Assembly (NCBI GenBank): GCA_910577835.1
Contig: CAJTOU010000001.1
Location: 1 to 64,000 of the forward strand
Direction: 5' to 3'
Origin: an uncultured Lachnospiraceae bacterium
GTDB taxonomy: Bacteria; Bacillota_A; Clostridia; Lachnospirales; Lachnospiraceae
DNA length: 64,000 nucleotides
This document shows, piece by piece, positions 33,689 to 42,172 of the stretch. Position 1 is the first letter of the stretch, and each line of letters opens with the position of its first letter. Position numbers and translations under genes: made by a program. The notes under the pieces were generated by a model. It ran no database searches, was not told the DNA's origin, and saw only the letters and a list, made by a program, of their open reading frames with translations.

Positions 33689-33738
33689 AAAAAATCAGAG
33701 AAACACAGAAACATATCTGTCGTTTTCTCTGATTTTTT
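33689..33738 (+). terminator. Intrinsic terminator after the MacB-type gene
   Basis: Arms 33689-33703 and 33724-33738 form a 15-bp stem (AAAAAATCAGAGAAA with TTTCTCTGATTTTTT) enclosing a small ACAGA/TCTGT stem. The A/T ends allow termination in both directions. The interval 33575-33838 otherwise holds two weaker inverted repeats (AACAAAG/CTTTGTT near 33584-33626 and CCGTT/AACGG near 33634-33650) and no gene. Confidence 0.8.
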
Positions 33739-33838
33739 GTGCTTTTACAATTATTATATACACTTTGTTCTTGCCTGTTTTCTTTTTCTGTGTTAAAGTA
33801 TTGTAATCAAAAAGTAAAAAAGGAGGAGAAGAAGGAAA

Positions 33839-35578
33839 ATGAAGATAAAAGATAATTTAAAGAAAATGATTTCTTACTATCACCCATATATGAGAACCTT
33901 TGTGATAGATATGATATTTGCGTTTTTATCTGCGGCGATTACACTGGTATTACCGCTGATTATACGATATGTTACCTCAGAGGTTATTTATATGGAAAAA
34001 AGTGAGGCATTGCACTCTGTTTTTCTGCTTGGAATTTTAATGTTTGCCATGCTTGCCCTGTATTGTTACAGTAATTTCTATATATCCAACTATGGGCATG
34101 TCATGGGTGCAAAAATCGAGTACGATATGCGTGCGGAAATTTTTGAACATTTTCAGAAGCTTTCCTTTTCTTATTATGATAACCAGAAAACAGGAGAGCT
34201 GATGTCAAGAATTACAACCGACCTTTTTGATATTACGGAGCTTATGCATCACGGACCGGAAAATATAGCTATTTCTCTTGTAAAGCTTATCGGTGCAATG
34301 CTGATTCTTTTCTTTATCAGTCCGGTACTTACTGCCGCTGCGTTTCTTCTGGTTCCGATTATGTTTGTCTATGCATATTATTTGAACAAAAAGATGAAAC
34401 GGGCATTTGCCAGAAACAGAGTAAAAATTGCAGAAATTAACGGACAGATAGAAGATAATCTGTCAGGTATACGGGTAGTAAAATCCTTTGCGAATGAAAA
34501 AATTGAAGAGGAAAAATTCAGACAGGGAAATAATGGCTTTCTGTCTGCCAAAAAGAACAGCTATAAATATATGGGCAGCTACCATGCAGGTCTCGATACA
34601 TTTACCACGCTGATACAGGTGGTCGTTATTCTTGCCGGAACTATATTTATTACAGAACAAATTATCACTGTATCAGATTTAGTAACATTTTTATTATATA
34701 TTGGTATTTTTACCGAGCCAATCCGCACTTTAATTAATTTTACAGAGCAGTTTCAAAATGGTTATACAGGTTTTGAACGATTTTTGGAAATTATGCATAT
34801 AGAACCAGATATTAAAGATAAAGAAAACGCAGTAGAATTAAACAATGTAAAGGGTGACATCTCCTTTGAAAACGTTTCTTTTGGTTACACGGATAGCCTT
34901 GAACAGGTTTTGCATAATGTAAACCTTCATGTATCTGCCGGCTCATACATAGCTCTTGTCGGCTCCTCAGGAGCGGGAAAAACCACACTGTGTTCTTTAA
35001 TTCCACGTTTTTATGAAGTAACCTCTGGTTCTGTTAAAATTGATGGGATAGATATTCGGGATATAAAACTGAAAAGCCTGAGAAACCATATCGGCGTAGT
35101 ACAGCAGGACACCTATCTTTTTGCCGGCACTATCTTTGAAAATATCAGCTACGGAAAGCCCAATGCTTCACGGGAAGAAGTGATTGCGGCGGCCAAAAAC
35201 GCAAATGCCCATGAATTTATAATGAGTCTTTCTAACGGATATGATACAGATATCGGCCAAAGAGGCCTGAAGCTTTCAGGAGGACAGAAACAGCGCTTGT
35301 CCATTGCCAGAGTCTTTTTAAAAAATCCTCCAATTCTGATTTTTGATGAGGCAACCTCCGCATTAGATAACGAAAGTGAAAAGGTGGAAAAACTGGCAGC
35401 AAACAGAACCACTTTCGTAATTGCACATAGATTAAGCACAATACGAAATGCGGAAAAAATACTGGTACTGACAGAGAATGGAGTAGAAGAAAGCGGCACA
35501 CATGAAGAATTAATGCAAAGACACGGGGTTTATGAAAAACTTTACAGTTATGGAAATGACAGTAAAAGAGAGGAATAA
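33839..35578 (+). CDS. ABC exporter half-transporter (MsbA/MDR type) with shortened NBD
   Basis: A protein of 579 residues. Residues 1-320 form six membrane helices of an exporter domain, with GAKIEYDMRAEIFEHFQKLSFSYYDNQKTGELMSRITTDL, the usual first coupling region. The ATPase domain has GSSGAGKTT, Q-loop VVQQDTYLFAGT, signature LSGGQKQRLSIARV, ILIFDEATSALD and IAHRLST. Between SALD and RTT there are 12 residues (NESEKVEKLAAN) where relatives such as MsbA have 17, so about five residues are missing from that helix. The reading frame is intact. AGGAGG stands before the ATG. A homodimer is expected, because no partner gene is adjacent. Activity is uncertain because of the deletion. Confidence 0.92.
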   Translation: MKIKDNLKKMISYYHPYMRTFVIDMIFAFLSAAITLVLPLIIRYVTSEVIYMEKSEALHSVFLLGILMFAMLALYCYSNFYISNYGHVMGAKIEYDMRAEIFEHFQKLSFSYYDNQKTGELMSRITTDLFDITELMHHGPENIAISLVKLIGAMLILFFISPVLTAAAFLLVPIMFVYAYYLNKKMKRAFARNRVKIAEINGQIEDNLSGIRVVKSFANEKIEEEKFRQGNNGFLSAKKNSYKYMGSYHAGLDTFTTLIQVVVILAGTIFITEQIITVSDLVTFLLYIGIFTEPIRTLINFTEQFQNGYTGFERFLEIMHIEPDIKDKENAVELNNVKGDISFENVSFGYTDSLEQVLHNVNLHVSAGSYIALVGSSGAGKTTLCSLIPRFYEVTSGSVKIDGIDIRDIKLKSLRNHIGVVQQDTYLFAGTIFENISYGKPNASREEVIAAAKNANAHEFIMSLSNGYDTDIGQRGLKLSGGQKQRLSIARVFLKNPPILIFDEATSALDNESEKVEKLAANRTTFVIAHRLSTIRNAEKILVLTENGVEESGTHEELMQRHGVYEKLYSYGNDSKREE

Positions 35579-35592
35579 AAATAAAAATGCAG

Positions 35593-35621
35593 TTGACAAA
35601 TCACATAAAAACCCTTATCAT
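35593..35621 (+). promoter_or_regulatory. Promoter of the tyrS T-box leader
   Basis: TTGACA at 35593-35598, a 17-base spacer, and TATCAT at 35616-35621. It lies 15 bases after the stop of the ABC exporter gene and about 20 bases before the T-box leader. Confidence 0.75.
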
Positions 35622-35639
35622 ATGTCATATAAATAAAAA

Positions 35640-35952
35640 GCCATGACGGGAAGAAGTACTGACAGAAAGCTGTATACAGAAAGGCGCCGTATGTAATATC
35701 CGATTACAAAGATGAGAGGACCATACAGCACTGACAGGAATACATCCCTGAGCTTCACACCGAACGGAAACAAGTAGGCTGTGACGGGAGCAACCGTTAT
35801 ATTGCAGAAGTATGGTGGTACTTCATGAGGCAGTCTGTGTGAACAGTCTGTGAAAAAAGGTGGTAACGCGGAATTATTTAAGCAATCTGATTGCATGTTT
35901 CGCCCTTTTGATAAAGAAAACGTTTCTTCTTTATCAGAAGGGCGTTTTTATT
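35640..35952 (+). promoter_or_regulatory. T-box riboswitch leader of tyrS (tyrosyl class inferred)
   Basis: The leader runs about 310 bases. The base of Stem I pairs ATGACGG (35643-35649) with CCGTTAT (35794-35800), next to the GGGAAGAAGTA kink-turn-type motif. A hairpin GAAGTA/TACTTC lies at about 35807-35824. The conserved T-box AAGGTGGTAACGCGG is at 35857-35871. The terminator hairpin is at about 35901-35950 (CGCCCTT arm with AAGGGCG, then TTTTTA). T-box leaders sense uncharged tRNA and allow read-through into the synthetase gene. I could not place the specifier codon with confidence. The tyrosine assignment rests on the downstream gene. Confidence 0.93.
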
Positions 35953-35988
35953 TCCCATTTTAAACTACAAAAAGAAAGGAAGAAAAAA

Positions 35989-37212
35989 ATGAAGATTTAT
36001 GAAGAATTAGTAGCAAGACAATTAATTGCTCAGGTAACAAATGAAGAAGAGATAAAAGAAATGATAAATAGTGGAAAAGCTGTTTTTTATATTGGTTTTG
36101 ACCCGACAGCAGACAGCCTTCATGTGGGACATTTTATGGCATTATGTCTTATGAAGCGGCTTCAGATGGCGGGAAATAAGCCGATTGCCTTAATTGGAGG
36201 CGGCACTGCCATGATTGGAGACCCTACGGGAAGAAGTGATATGCGGCAGATGATGACGGAGGAAATGATTCAGCATAATGTGGACTGTTTTAAGAAACAG
36301 ATTGGAAAATTTATTGATTTTTCTGATGAAAAAGCGCTTCTGGTAAATAATGCCGACTGGCTTCTGGATTTGAATTATATAGAAGTATTAAGGGACATCG
36401 GTCCTCATTTTTCTGTCAACAGGATGCTGGCGGCGGAATGTTATAAACAGAGAATGGAGAAGGGATTAAGCTTTCTGGAATTTAACTACATGATTATGCA
36501 AAGTTTTGATTTTTACCGGTTATTCCAGAAATACGGCTGTAATATGCAGTTTGGCGGAGACGACCAGTGGAGCAATATGCTTGGAGGCACAGAGTTAATC
36601 AGAAGAAAACTTGGAAAAGATGCACATGCCATGACGATTACACTGCTGTTAAATTCCGAGGGAAAGAAAATGGGTAAAACACAGTCCGGTGCAGTATGGC
36701 TTGACCCTGAAAAAACCTCTCCATATGAATTTTACCAGTACTGGAGAAATGTAGCAGATGCAGACGTATTAAAATGTATTCGGATGCTTACATTTCTTCC
36801 ATTGGAGCAGATTGATGAAATGGATAAATGGGAAGGCAGTGAGTTAAACAAAGCAAAAGAAATTCTTGCGTTTGAGCTGACAAGTCTTGTACATGGAGAA
36901 GAGGAGGCAAAAAAGGCCAAGGAGGCCTCCAAGGCACTGTTTGTCGGGGGTGCATCAGATGAAAATATGCCAAGAACAATTTTGAAGGAAAGTGAATTGT
37001 CAAATGGCAGTATAGATATTCTTTCTGCACTGGTAAAGGCCGGAATGGTAAATTCACGTTCAGAGGCAAGACGTGCGGTAGAACAGGGGGGAGTTGCCAT
37101 AGAGGGCGAAAAAATAACCGATGTCCGTTATGAAATAAATGCAGAAATGTTAAAACAGGGAATTATAGTAAAAAAGGGCAAAAAGACATTTAAGAAATTA
37201 ATGACGGAATGA
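35989..37212 (+). CDS. tyrS: Tyrosyl-tRNA synthetase
   Basis: A protein of 407 residues that charges tRNA-Tyr. The ATG at 35989 follows AGAAAGGAAG. The frame is open further upstream, but that part lies inside the T-box leader and terminator and is not coding. Class I motifs are present: DSLHVGHFMAL (HIGH) and KMGKTQSG (KMSKS). GFDPTADSLH, the FNYMIMQSFDF segment and QFGGDDQWSN are tyrosine-specific. The C-terminal S4-like RNA-binding domain begins near SRSEARRAVEQGGVAI. Length is normal. Expression is expected to rise when tRNA-Tyr is uncharged. Confidence 0.97.
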   Translation: MKIYEELVARQLIAQVTNEEEIKEMINSGKAVFYIGFDPTADSLHVGHFMALCLMKRLQMAGNKPIALIGGGTAMIGDPTGRSDMRQMMTEEMIQHNVDCFKKQIGKFIDFSDEKALLVNNADWLLDLNYIEVLRDIGPHFSVNRMLAAECYKQRMEKGLSFLEFNYMIMQSFDFYRLFQKYGCNMQFGGDDQWSNMLGGTELIRRKLGKDAHAMTITLLLNSEGKKMGKTQSGAVWLDPEKTSPYEFYQYWRNVADADVLKCIRMLTFLPLEQIDEMDKWEGSELNKAKEILAFELTSLVHGEEEAKKAKEASKALFVGGASDENMPRTILKESELSNGSIDILSALVKAGMVNSRSEARRAVEQGGVAIEGEKITDVRYEINAEMLKQGIIVKKGKKTFKKLMTE

Positions 37213-37244
37213 TTGCCTAATAATGTTTAGAAAGGCAGTGCGAC

Positions 37245-37931
37245 ATGAGCAGTCAACTGAAAAAAGGAATGGATATGAAAAAGGACAATAATGAGCAGAA
37301 AGAAAATAATATCGTTGATGTAGAAAAGGCATTAAAAGAAATGCGGGAATCATGGGCAGATATTTGCACTGCCTTTGGGGCAGACCCTGAAATACCAGTT
37401 TCACCGGAGGTTTTAAGAAACAGTATCCGCACAGTTATGATAGATTTATATGGACTAGAACATATGGAATATGTAAAAAAGAGCGGAAAGACGCTGGAAA
37501 AACTCCATGAATCTTATTTAAAATGTCTTATAAAAGCGGCATTTATCCATGTGGAATCAGAAGATTTAAGCATATGGAAGGAAGAGGTTTTAAGATATCT
37601 GAAAGAAATGATTACGGATGAAGTATTGAGTGATACCGGAATAAAGGTAGAGGATAATGAGGCTGTTACTCTTGAAGAACTTCTTCTGGATATTCAGAGA
37701 ATATTCAGCATCTCCAATCAGCTGAATATTATAAAGGGAATGGAAAGCGGAGCAATATCACAGGAAAGCTTTATGAATCTGGAAGATAATTTTATTTATA
37801 TGAGCATTGGTATTGTTCAGGTTTGTAATGGAAATGCGGTTATTATGGGAACAGCGGTAAGTTTTATTAAGGCGTTGATTAAAATAAATGACAATATATT
37901 AAAATCCATTTCTCAAATGTTGTCCAGATAA
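37245..37931 (+). CDS. Conserved hypothetical helical protein
   Basis: A protein of 228 residues, not recognised. It has no signal peptide or membrane helix. The sequence is acidic and mostly helical (VEKALKEMRESWADICTAFGADPEI, then LEKLHESYLKCLIKAAFIHVESEDLSIWKEEVLRYLKEMI). Two starts are possible: ATG 37245 with AAAGG nine bases upstream, or ATG 37275, six bases after AAAAAGGA, which gives 218 residues. It lies 32 bases after tyrS and may be transcribed with it by read-through. An imperfect stem (AAGGATTCCTC with GAGGAATTTCCTT, about 37951-37988) follows and may end the unit. Confidence 0.75.
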   Translation: MSSQLKKGMDMKKDNNEQKENNIVDVEKALKEMRESWADICTAFGADPEIPVSPEVLRNSIRTVMIDLYGLEHMEYVKKSGKTLEKLHESYLKCLIKAAFIHVESEDLSIWKEEVLRYLKEMITDEVLSDTGIKVEDNEAVTLEELLLDIQRIFSISNQLNIIKGMESGAISQESFMNLEDNFIYMSIGIVQVCNGNAVIMGTAVSFIKALIKINDNILKSISQMLSR

Positions 37932-38012
37932 ATAGTTAACAATGAAACGTAAGGATTCCTCTTTTTTGAATGGAGGAGGAATTTCCTTATTACCGCAAAT
38001 AAATTGAAACAA

Positions 38013-38041
38013 TAGACAAAAAGAAAAAACTATGTTATGAT
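38013..38041 (+). promoter_or_regulatory. Promoter of the PilZ gene
   Basis: TAGACA at 38013-38018, 17 bases, TATGAT at 38036-38041. The start codon follows about 60 bases downstream. Confidence 0.6.
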
Positions 38042-38099
38042 ATGAAGTGAAATAAACTGCAGATAAATCAGAAAAATATAAAATGATATGGAGACTACT

Positions 38100-38834
38100 A
38101 TGAAAATATTAGATTTGGAACCGGGAAGTGAAATAACGATTGAAATTGGGGTTCAGGGGCAGAAACTGGAATTTCATACACATATTGTTGAACAGCTGGA
38201 AGGAGCTGCTGTAATAGAACCGATTCGAATCGATGGAAAAGTTTTAAGTCTCGATTCAGAAAATATAATGATTAACATCTTATATAATGAAGAGGATGCC
38301 CCACCGATGACATGGAGCTATGTAGCGCTTCCAGCTGCTGTTCATAAGGGAGAAACCTGTTATAAATGCAGTGTGGATGCAGACGGAATCAGTTTTAATC
38401 GAAGAGGGGCGTATCGCCTGTCCGTGGGGTTAAAAGGCAAAGCCAAAATTGGAATAAAGAAAAATATAATTCCAGTATTTGTCCGTGACATCAGTGAAAC
38501 AGGATTTTCCTTTATAGATTATAAGGGCAAGGAAGAAATATATACTTTTATTAATGACCCTGTAATGTTGATATTTGATGATGAGGATACACATATCAGC
38601 GTTGTGGGAAGGATTGTAAGGATTATTGATGAGGCAGAGGATAAGAAGATTTATGCCTGCAAAATTGAGCTTGAAAATCATGAAATCGCAAAATATATAG
38701 CAAAAAAGCAGCGGGAAAGACTGACTTTGGAAATGAAGAAAAAACGGGGAGAAAAAGCAGCCACAACAGGTAGAGGCGAAGGAACAGATAAAAAAACCGA
38801 TACAGAAAAACGTGAAGAAAACAATGAAGCGTGA
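38100..38834 (+). CDS. PilZ-domain c-di-GMP receptor (YcgR-like)
   Basis: A protein of 244 residues from the ATG at 38100, six bases after GGAG. An ATG at 38088 overlaps that site. The N-terminal 95 residues resemble the YcgR N-domain (LEPGSEITIEIGVQGQKLEFHTHI). The PilZ domain starts at the R-x-x-x-R motif (RRGAYRL) and includes D-x-S-x-x-G (DISETGFSF), the two c-di-GMP binding motifs. The last 40 residues are Lys/Glu-rich. In flagellated cells such proteins brake the motor, but no motility gene is nearby. It stands alone between a promoter and a shared terminator. Confidence 0.9.
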   Translation: MKILDLEPGSEITIEIGVQGQKLEFHTHIVEQLEGAAVIEPIRIDGKVLSLDSENIMINILYNEEDAPPMTWSYVALPAAVHKGETCYKCSVDADGISFNRRGAYRLSVGLKGKAKIGIKKNIIPVFVRDISETGFSFIDYKGKEEIYTFINDPVMLIFDDEDTHISVVGRIVRIIDEAEDKKIYACKIELENHEIAKYIAKKQRERLTLEMKKKRGEKAATTGRGEGTDKKTDTEKREENNEA

Positions 38835-38837
38835 AAA

Positions 38838-38888
38838 AAAGGGCTGCCAGACAAATGATTGAAAAATCATAAGTACGACAGTCCTTTT
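38838..38888. terminator. Bidirectional terminator between PilZ gene and aroE
   Basis: AAAGGGCTG (38838-38846) pairs with CAGTCCTTT (38879-38887), with an inner ATGATT/AATCAT stem. A-rich on the left and T-rich on the right, it can serve both converging genes. Confidence 0.75.
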
Positions 38889-38930
38889 AATATCATAATA
38901 AATTGTAATACTACATACATTTTGTTTTTC

Positions 38931-39791
38931 TTATGAAAAAAATTTTTCTTTTATTGATAAAACAGGCATTTCCTTTCCAGTCCAGATTTTAAAGGCTTCC
39001 GCACCCTGATAAAGAAGCATATACAAACCGTGAAATGTTTTGCAGCCATGTTCCTTTGCAAGCTTTAAAAGCTTTGTTTCCCGTGGATTGTATACAATAT
39101 CAGAAACAATCAGTTCTTCATGAAACATACTCATATCTGTAATCAGGCAACCTTCTGTATCAGGGGCCATGCCCACACTGGTTCCATTTGTGAGAATTTT
39201 GCTGTCCTTAAGACTTTGCTTTAACTGAGTTGTATCGGCCATATCATAAATACAGACGTGACAGGAAGTTCTGCGATTCAATACATCTGCCAGTTCCAAG
39301 GCTCTGTTCCAGAATTTTGTTCTGCGGCTGAACATATCAATTTGTGCAACGCCGTCAAGAGCTGCCTGAACAGCGATAGAAGTAGCGGCTCCGCCGGCTC
39401 CGAGCAAAGTCATTTTTTTGCCGATAATATCAAAGCCCCCGTCTTTTAAGGAAAGCATATATCCCATTCCGTCTGTATTAAATCCGGTAAGAACACCATT
39501 TTCATTTAAAACGGTATTTACAGCACCTATCATTTCTGCCGCAGGAGATAACCGGTCTGCAAGGCTGCACATAAGATTTTTATCTGGATATGTACAGTTA
39601 AAGCCTTTGACGCCAAGTGCTTTCATACCCTCTACTGCAATTTTCAAATTGTCTATATTTACATCAAAGCACAAGTAGATATAATTTAAATCCAACATAC
39701 GAAATGATTCGTTATGCATGGACGGAGATATGCTGTGGGAAACCGGACTGCCCAGAAGTCCGGTCAAAATAGTATGGCCGTCAATATTCAT
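38931..39791 (-). CDS. aroE: Shikimate dehydrogenase
   Basis: A protein of 286 residues that reduces 3-dehydroshikimate to shikimate with NADPH. LLGSPVSHSISPSMHN forms the substrate pocket. NCTYPDKN replaces the usual N-V-T-x-P-x-K with Lys shifted, so the loop reads N-C-T-Y-P-D-K. TDGMGY, the nucleotide loop GAGGAATSIA, NGTSVGM and GLYMLLYQGAEAF are all present. On the coding strand AGAGG lies before the ATG. It is transcribed away from the aroD-aroK genes, so the shikimate genes here are not one operon. Confidence 0.95.
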   Translation of the reverse strand: MNIDGHTILTGLLGSPVSHSISPSMHNESFRMLDLNYIYLCFDVNIDNLKIAVEGMKALGVKGFNCTYPDKNLMCSLADRLSPAAEMIGAVNTVLNENGVLTGFNTDGMGYMLSLKDGGFDIIGKKMTLLGAGGAATSIAVQAALDGVAQIDMFSRRTKFWNRALELADVLNRRTSCHVCIYDMADTTQLKQSLKDSKILTNGTSVGMAPDTEGCLITDMSMFHEELIVSDIVYNPRETKLLKLAKEHGCKTFHGLYMLLYQGAEAFKIWTGKEMPVLSIKEKFFS

Positions 39792-39923
39792 AAATATAAT
39801 AACCTCTTTTCTAAATAATATTATTTTCAGTAATCAGTCAAAGATTAATTGAATATCAGACAAATAATCTTTCATTGACTGCATATATTTTAGCAGACGG
39901 AATATAGATTTGCAAGATATATT

Positions 39924-39955
39924 ATATGGAAGCTATATTATACGGAAGCTATATT
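39924..39955. repeat. 16-bp tandem repeat in the aroE/39996 divergent region
   Basis: Two units, ATATGGAAGCTATATT and ATACGGAAGCTATATT, differ by one base and are followed by the partial unit GTACGAAA. A TTGCAA at 39910-39915 with an 18-base spacer to TATATT at 39934-39939 suggests that the repeat overlaps a promoter for the rightward gene. The divergent gap 39792-39995 holds nothing else that I recognise. Confidence 0.6.
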
Positions 39956-39995
39956 GTACGAAAAATTTCTGCAAAGACAGAAGGAAGGTGAAAAA

Positions 39996-40598
39996 ATGAG
40001 CAAAGCAGAAAAGAAAAAGAAGAAAAAAAAGAACAATGATGCGATTGCTATTTTGGTTATATTTGCAGTTATTATTATTGCTATTCTGGTTATGGTGTTT
40101 TTTGGCTCCCAAAGTAATGTCTCAAAGCTGAACGGAGTCGGAGGAAGAAAAAATTCCGAAAAAGACAGCGGAGCATCTCTTGAAATAATTCTTGTATGTG
40201 GTTTTTTAACCGTTTTTGTTATAACATTTTTGGTAATAAAAAAAGTGAGAGACGGAAAGAGAAAAGCAAAATTAAGAGCAGAGCAGATGGAAAAGGCCCG
40301 CAAAATGGAAGAACTGAAAAATGCAAAGGAACGTGTAAGAAGGGCTAAAATGAACGAGTTTCTTACAGCGGGCGAAAGTGAACTGGAAAAGCGCAGAAGA
40401 GATAAGGCTTTATTGAGAAACAATAAAAATCAAAATGACAGAGGAGGTATTCGGGATTCAGAGGAATACAGAAGAAGAGATTTAAATGATTTTCGGGATG
40501 ACCTTCCAAGACTGGACTCTTATGAAGATGAAAATTTTTTCAAGAGGCTGATACGTCAAATAAGAGAGTTTTTTTCACGAAAAACAGATAAAGATTAG
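39996..40598 (+). CDS. Small membrane protein of unknown function
   Basis: A protein of 200 residues from the ATG at 39996, after GGAAGGTG. The frame is open upstream to 39954 but has no start with a site there. A run of lysines near the N-terminus is followed by two membrane helices (about 17-40, AIAILVIFAVIIIAILVMVFF, and about 60-82, IILVCGFLTVFVITFLVI). The C-terminal 115 residues are charged, Arg/Lys/Glu-rich helix and end in an Arg/Phe-rich tail. No family recognised. It is followed after about 100 bases by aroD. Confidence 0.75.
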   Translation: MSKAEKKKKKKKNNDAIAILVIFAVIIIAILVMVFFGSQSNVSKLNGVGGRKNSEKDSGASLEIILVCGFLTVFVITFLVIKKVRDGKRKAKLRAEQMEKARKMEELKNAKERVRRAKMNEFLTAGESELEKRRRDKALLRNNKNQNDRGGIRDSEEYRRRDLNDFRDDLPRLDSYEDENFFKRLIRQIREFFSRKTDKD

Positions 40599-40700
40599 AA
40601 AGAGGATTGTATTAAAAAAGCTGTGTTTATAAGAAAACTATATCTATAAGGAAACTATATGGGAAAAGATTTATATTTAAGAAAGGATTTTCATTAAATT

Positions 40701-41450
40701 ATGATAAAGGTCGGAAATATAAAAATAGGTGTCGGAAAACCAAAAATCTGTGTTCCGATTACTGCTGTTACTCTGAAACAGGCAGTAGAACAGGCTGAAT
40801 ATATGGCAGGTGATTTAAGGTCTGATGTGGATTTGGCAGAATTTAGAATTGATTATTTAAAGGATGCAAAAAAACCGGAATTTCTCAGTGAAGCTTTAAA
40901 GGAAGTAAAAAAAGCATTAAATGACATACCACTTCTGTGTACTTTTCGTACATTGAAGGAGGGCGGAGAAATGATGGTGTCTGACTATGAATACGAAGAA
41001 ATTCTGTTTGAATGTATACAGTCAAAAATGATAGATTTAATTGATGTAGAGATTTTCAGAGGCGTAGAGCTGTTTGAAAAGATTGTCTGTGAAGCGCATA
41101 AACAGAATATTTATGTGATTGGCTCCAATCATGATTTTTCCAAAACACCGGCAAAAGATGAAATGGTCAGTCGTTTGATGATGATAGAGCGCGAGGGCGC
41201 AGATATCGCAAAGCTTGCAGTAATGCCGAAAGACAGGGAGGATGTACTTGCCCTTTTAAATGCCTGTTCAATTGCATGCACCTGCATGGATATTCCTCTT
41301 ATTGCAATATCTATGGGAAAGCTTGGAATGATTAGCCGCTTTTCAGGAGAGCTTCTTGGCTCCTGTATTACATTTGGTGCAGGTACGGCAACTTCAGCAC
41401 CCGGACAGATAGCTGCGGGCAAACTGCGGGAAATACTTGAATTACTTTAA
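40701..41450 (+). CDS. aroD: Type I 3-dehydroquinate dehydratase
   Basis: A protein of 249 residues that converts 3-dehydroquinate to 3-dehydroshikimate through a Schiff base. Seen are KPKICVPITAVT, AEFRIDYL, FRTLKEGG, the catalytic histidine in IGSNHDFSKTP, the Schiff-base lysine in AKLAVMPK, and SMGKLGMISRFSGELLGSCITFG with the S-A-P-G-Q loop at the end. Length is standard. AAGAAAGGA precedes the ATG. It is the first of two consecutive shikimate genes. Confidence 0.96.
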   Translation: MIKVGNIKIGVGKPKICVPITAVTLKQAVEQAEYMAGDLRSDVDLAEFRIDYLKDAKKPEFLSEALKEVKKALNDIPLLCTFRTLKEGGEMMVSDYEYEEILFECIQSKMIDLIDVEIFRGVELFEKIVCEAHKQNIYVIGSNHDFSKTPAKDEMVSRLMMIEREGADIAKLAVMPKDREDVLALLNACSIACTCMDIPLIAISMGKLGMISRFSGELLGSCITFGAGTATSAPGQIAAGKLREILELL

Positions 41451-41513
41451 AATGAAACGTCTATCAAACACAAAATTAATAAAACAGAGAATTGACAAAA
41501 TGGAGAATTTATT

Positions 41514-42038
41514 ATGAATAAAAACATATTGCTGACAGGTTTTATGGGAACCGGAAAAACCACGATTTCTCATGAGCTGCATCGCATGGCCAGAATGGAA
41601 GAAATTGATTTGGATGCTTATATTGTAGAAAAAACAGGTTGTTCCATTAATGAAATCTTTGAAAAACAGGGGGAACAGTTTTTTCGAAATATGGAAACAG
41701 AAAGCCTGAAAGAAATTTTAAATAAAACAGGACTTATTCTTTCCTGTGGTGGTGGAACTGTACTGCGTACAGAAAATGTCGATTTGATGAAGCAGAATGG
41801 AAAAATAGTGCTGCTGACTGCCGAGCCACAGACGATTTATGAAAGAGTAAAGAATAATAATGAACGGCCTCTGTTAAATCAGAATATGAGCATTGAATAT
41901 ATAGCGGAGTTTTTGGAAAAACGAAAGAGTGCGTATTTTCAGGCAGCAGATATTATTATTCGCACAGATGGAAGAAATATAGCGGATATTTGTCAGGAAA
42001 TTTTGAATAAAACGGGGAAGGCATTCGGGAAAATTTGA
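41514..42038 (+). CDS. aroK: Shikimate kinase
   Basis: A protein of 174 residues that phosphorylates shikimate. The P-loop GFMGTGKTT, the substrate residues in IDLDAYI and FFRNMET, the GGG loop LSCGGGTVL, the lid arginine in NERPLL and the R-K-S-A-Y-F motif are present. The helix after the P-loop (ISHELHRMARMEEI) is less conserved than usual. The gene lies 63 bases after aroD, probably on the same transcript. Confidence 0.95.
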   Translation: MNKNILLTGFMGTGKTTISHELHRMARMEEIDLDAYIVEKTGCSINEIFEKQGEQFFRNMETESLKEILNKTGLILSCGGGTVLRTENVDLMKQNGKIVLLTAEPQTIYERVKNNNERPLLNQNMSIEYIAEFLEKRKSAYFQAADIIIRTDGRNIADICQEILNKTGKAFGKI

Positions 42039-42056
42039 TGTTTGTAAAAAAAATAG

Positions 42057-42085
42057 TTGAAAAAAAGTCAATAGTATTATAGAAT
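42057..42085 (+). promoter_or_regulatory. Promoter of efp
   Basis: TTGAAA at 42057-42062, 17 bases, TAGAAT at 42080-42085. Two small hairpins (GCCGT/ACGGT near 42099-42116 and GCAAC/GTTGC near 42128-42150) lie in the leader between promoter and gene. Confidence 0.65.
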
Positions 42086-42172
42086 AAACATATTGTTGTG
42101 CCGTTTCTGCAGACGGTACATAGTCTGGCAACTGATTTTTGACTGGTTGCATAATTTAAGGAGGATTTTTCA

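Noticed and set aside
35860..35988. Upstream extension of tyrS in the same open frame
   Set aside because: The segment lies in the T-box and terminator of the leader. The ATG at 35989 has a proper ribosome site and begins the conserved protein.
39938..40423. Minus-strand ORF of 161 codons
   Set aside because: It is the antisense of the 39996-40598 gene, with a Phe/Ser-rich composition that reflects the lysine- and glutamate-rich sense strand.
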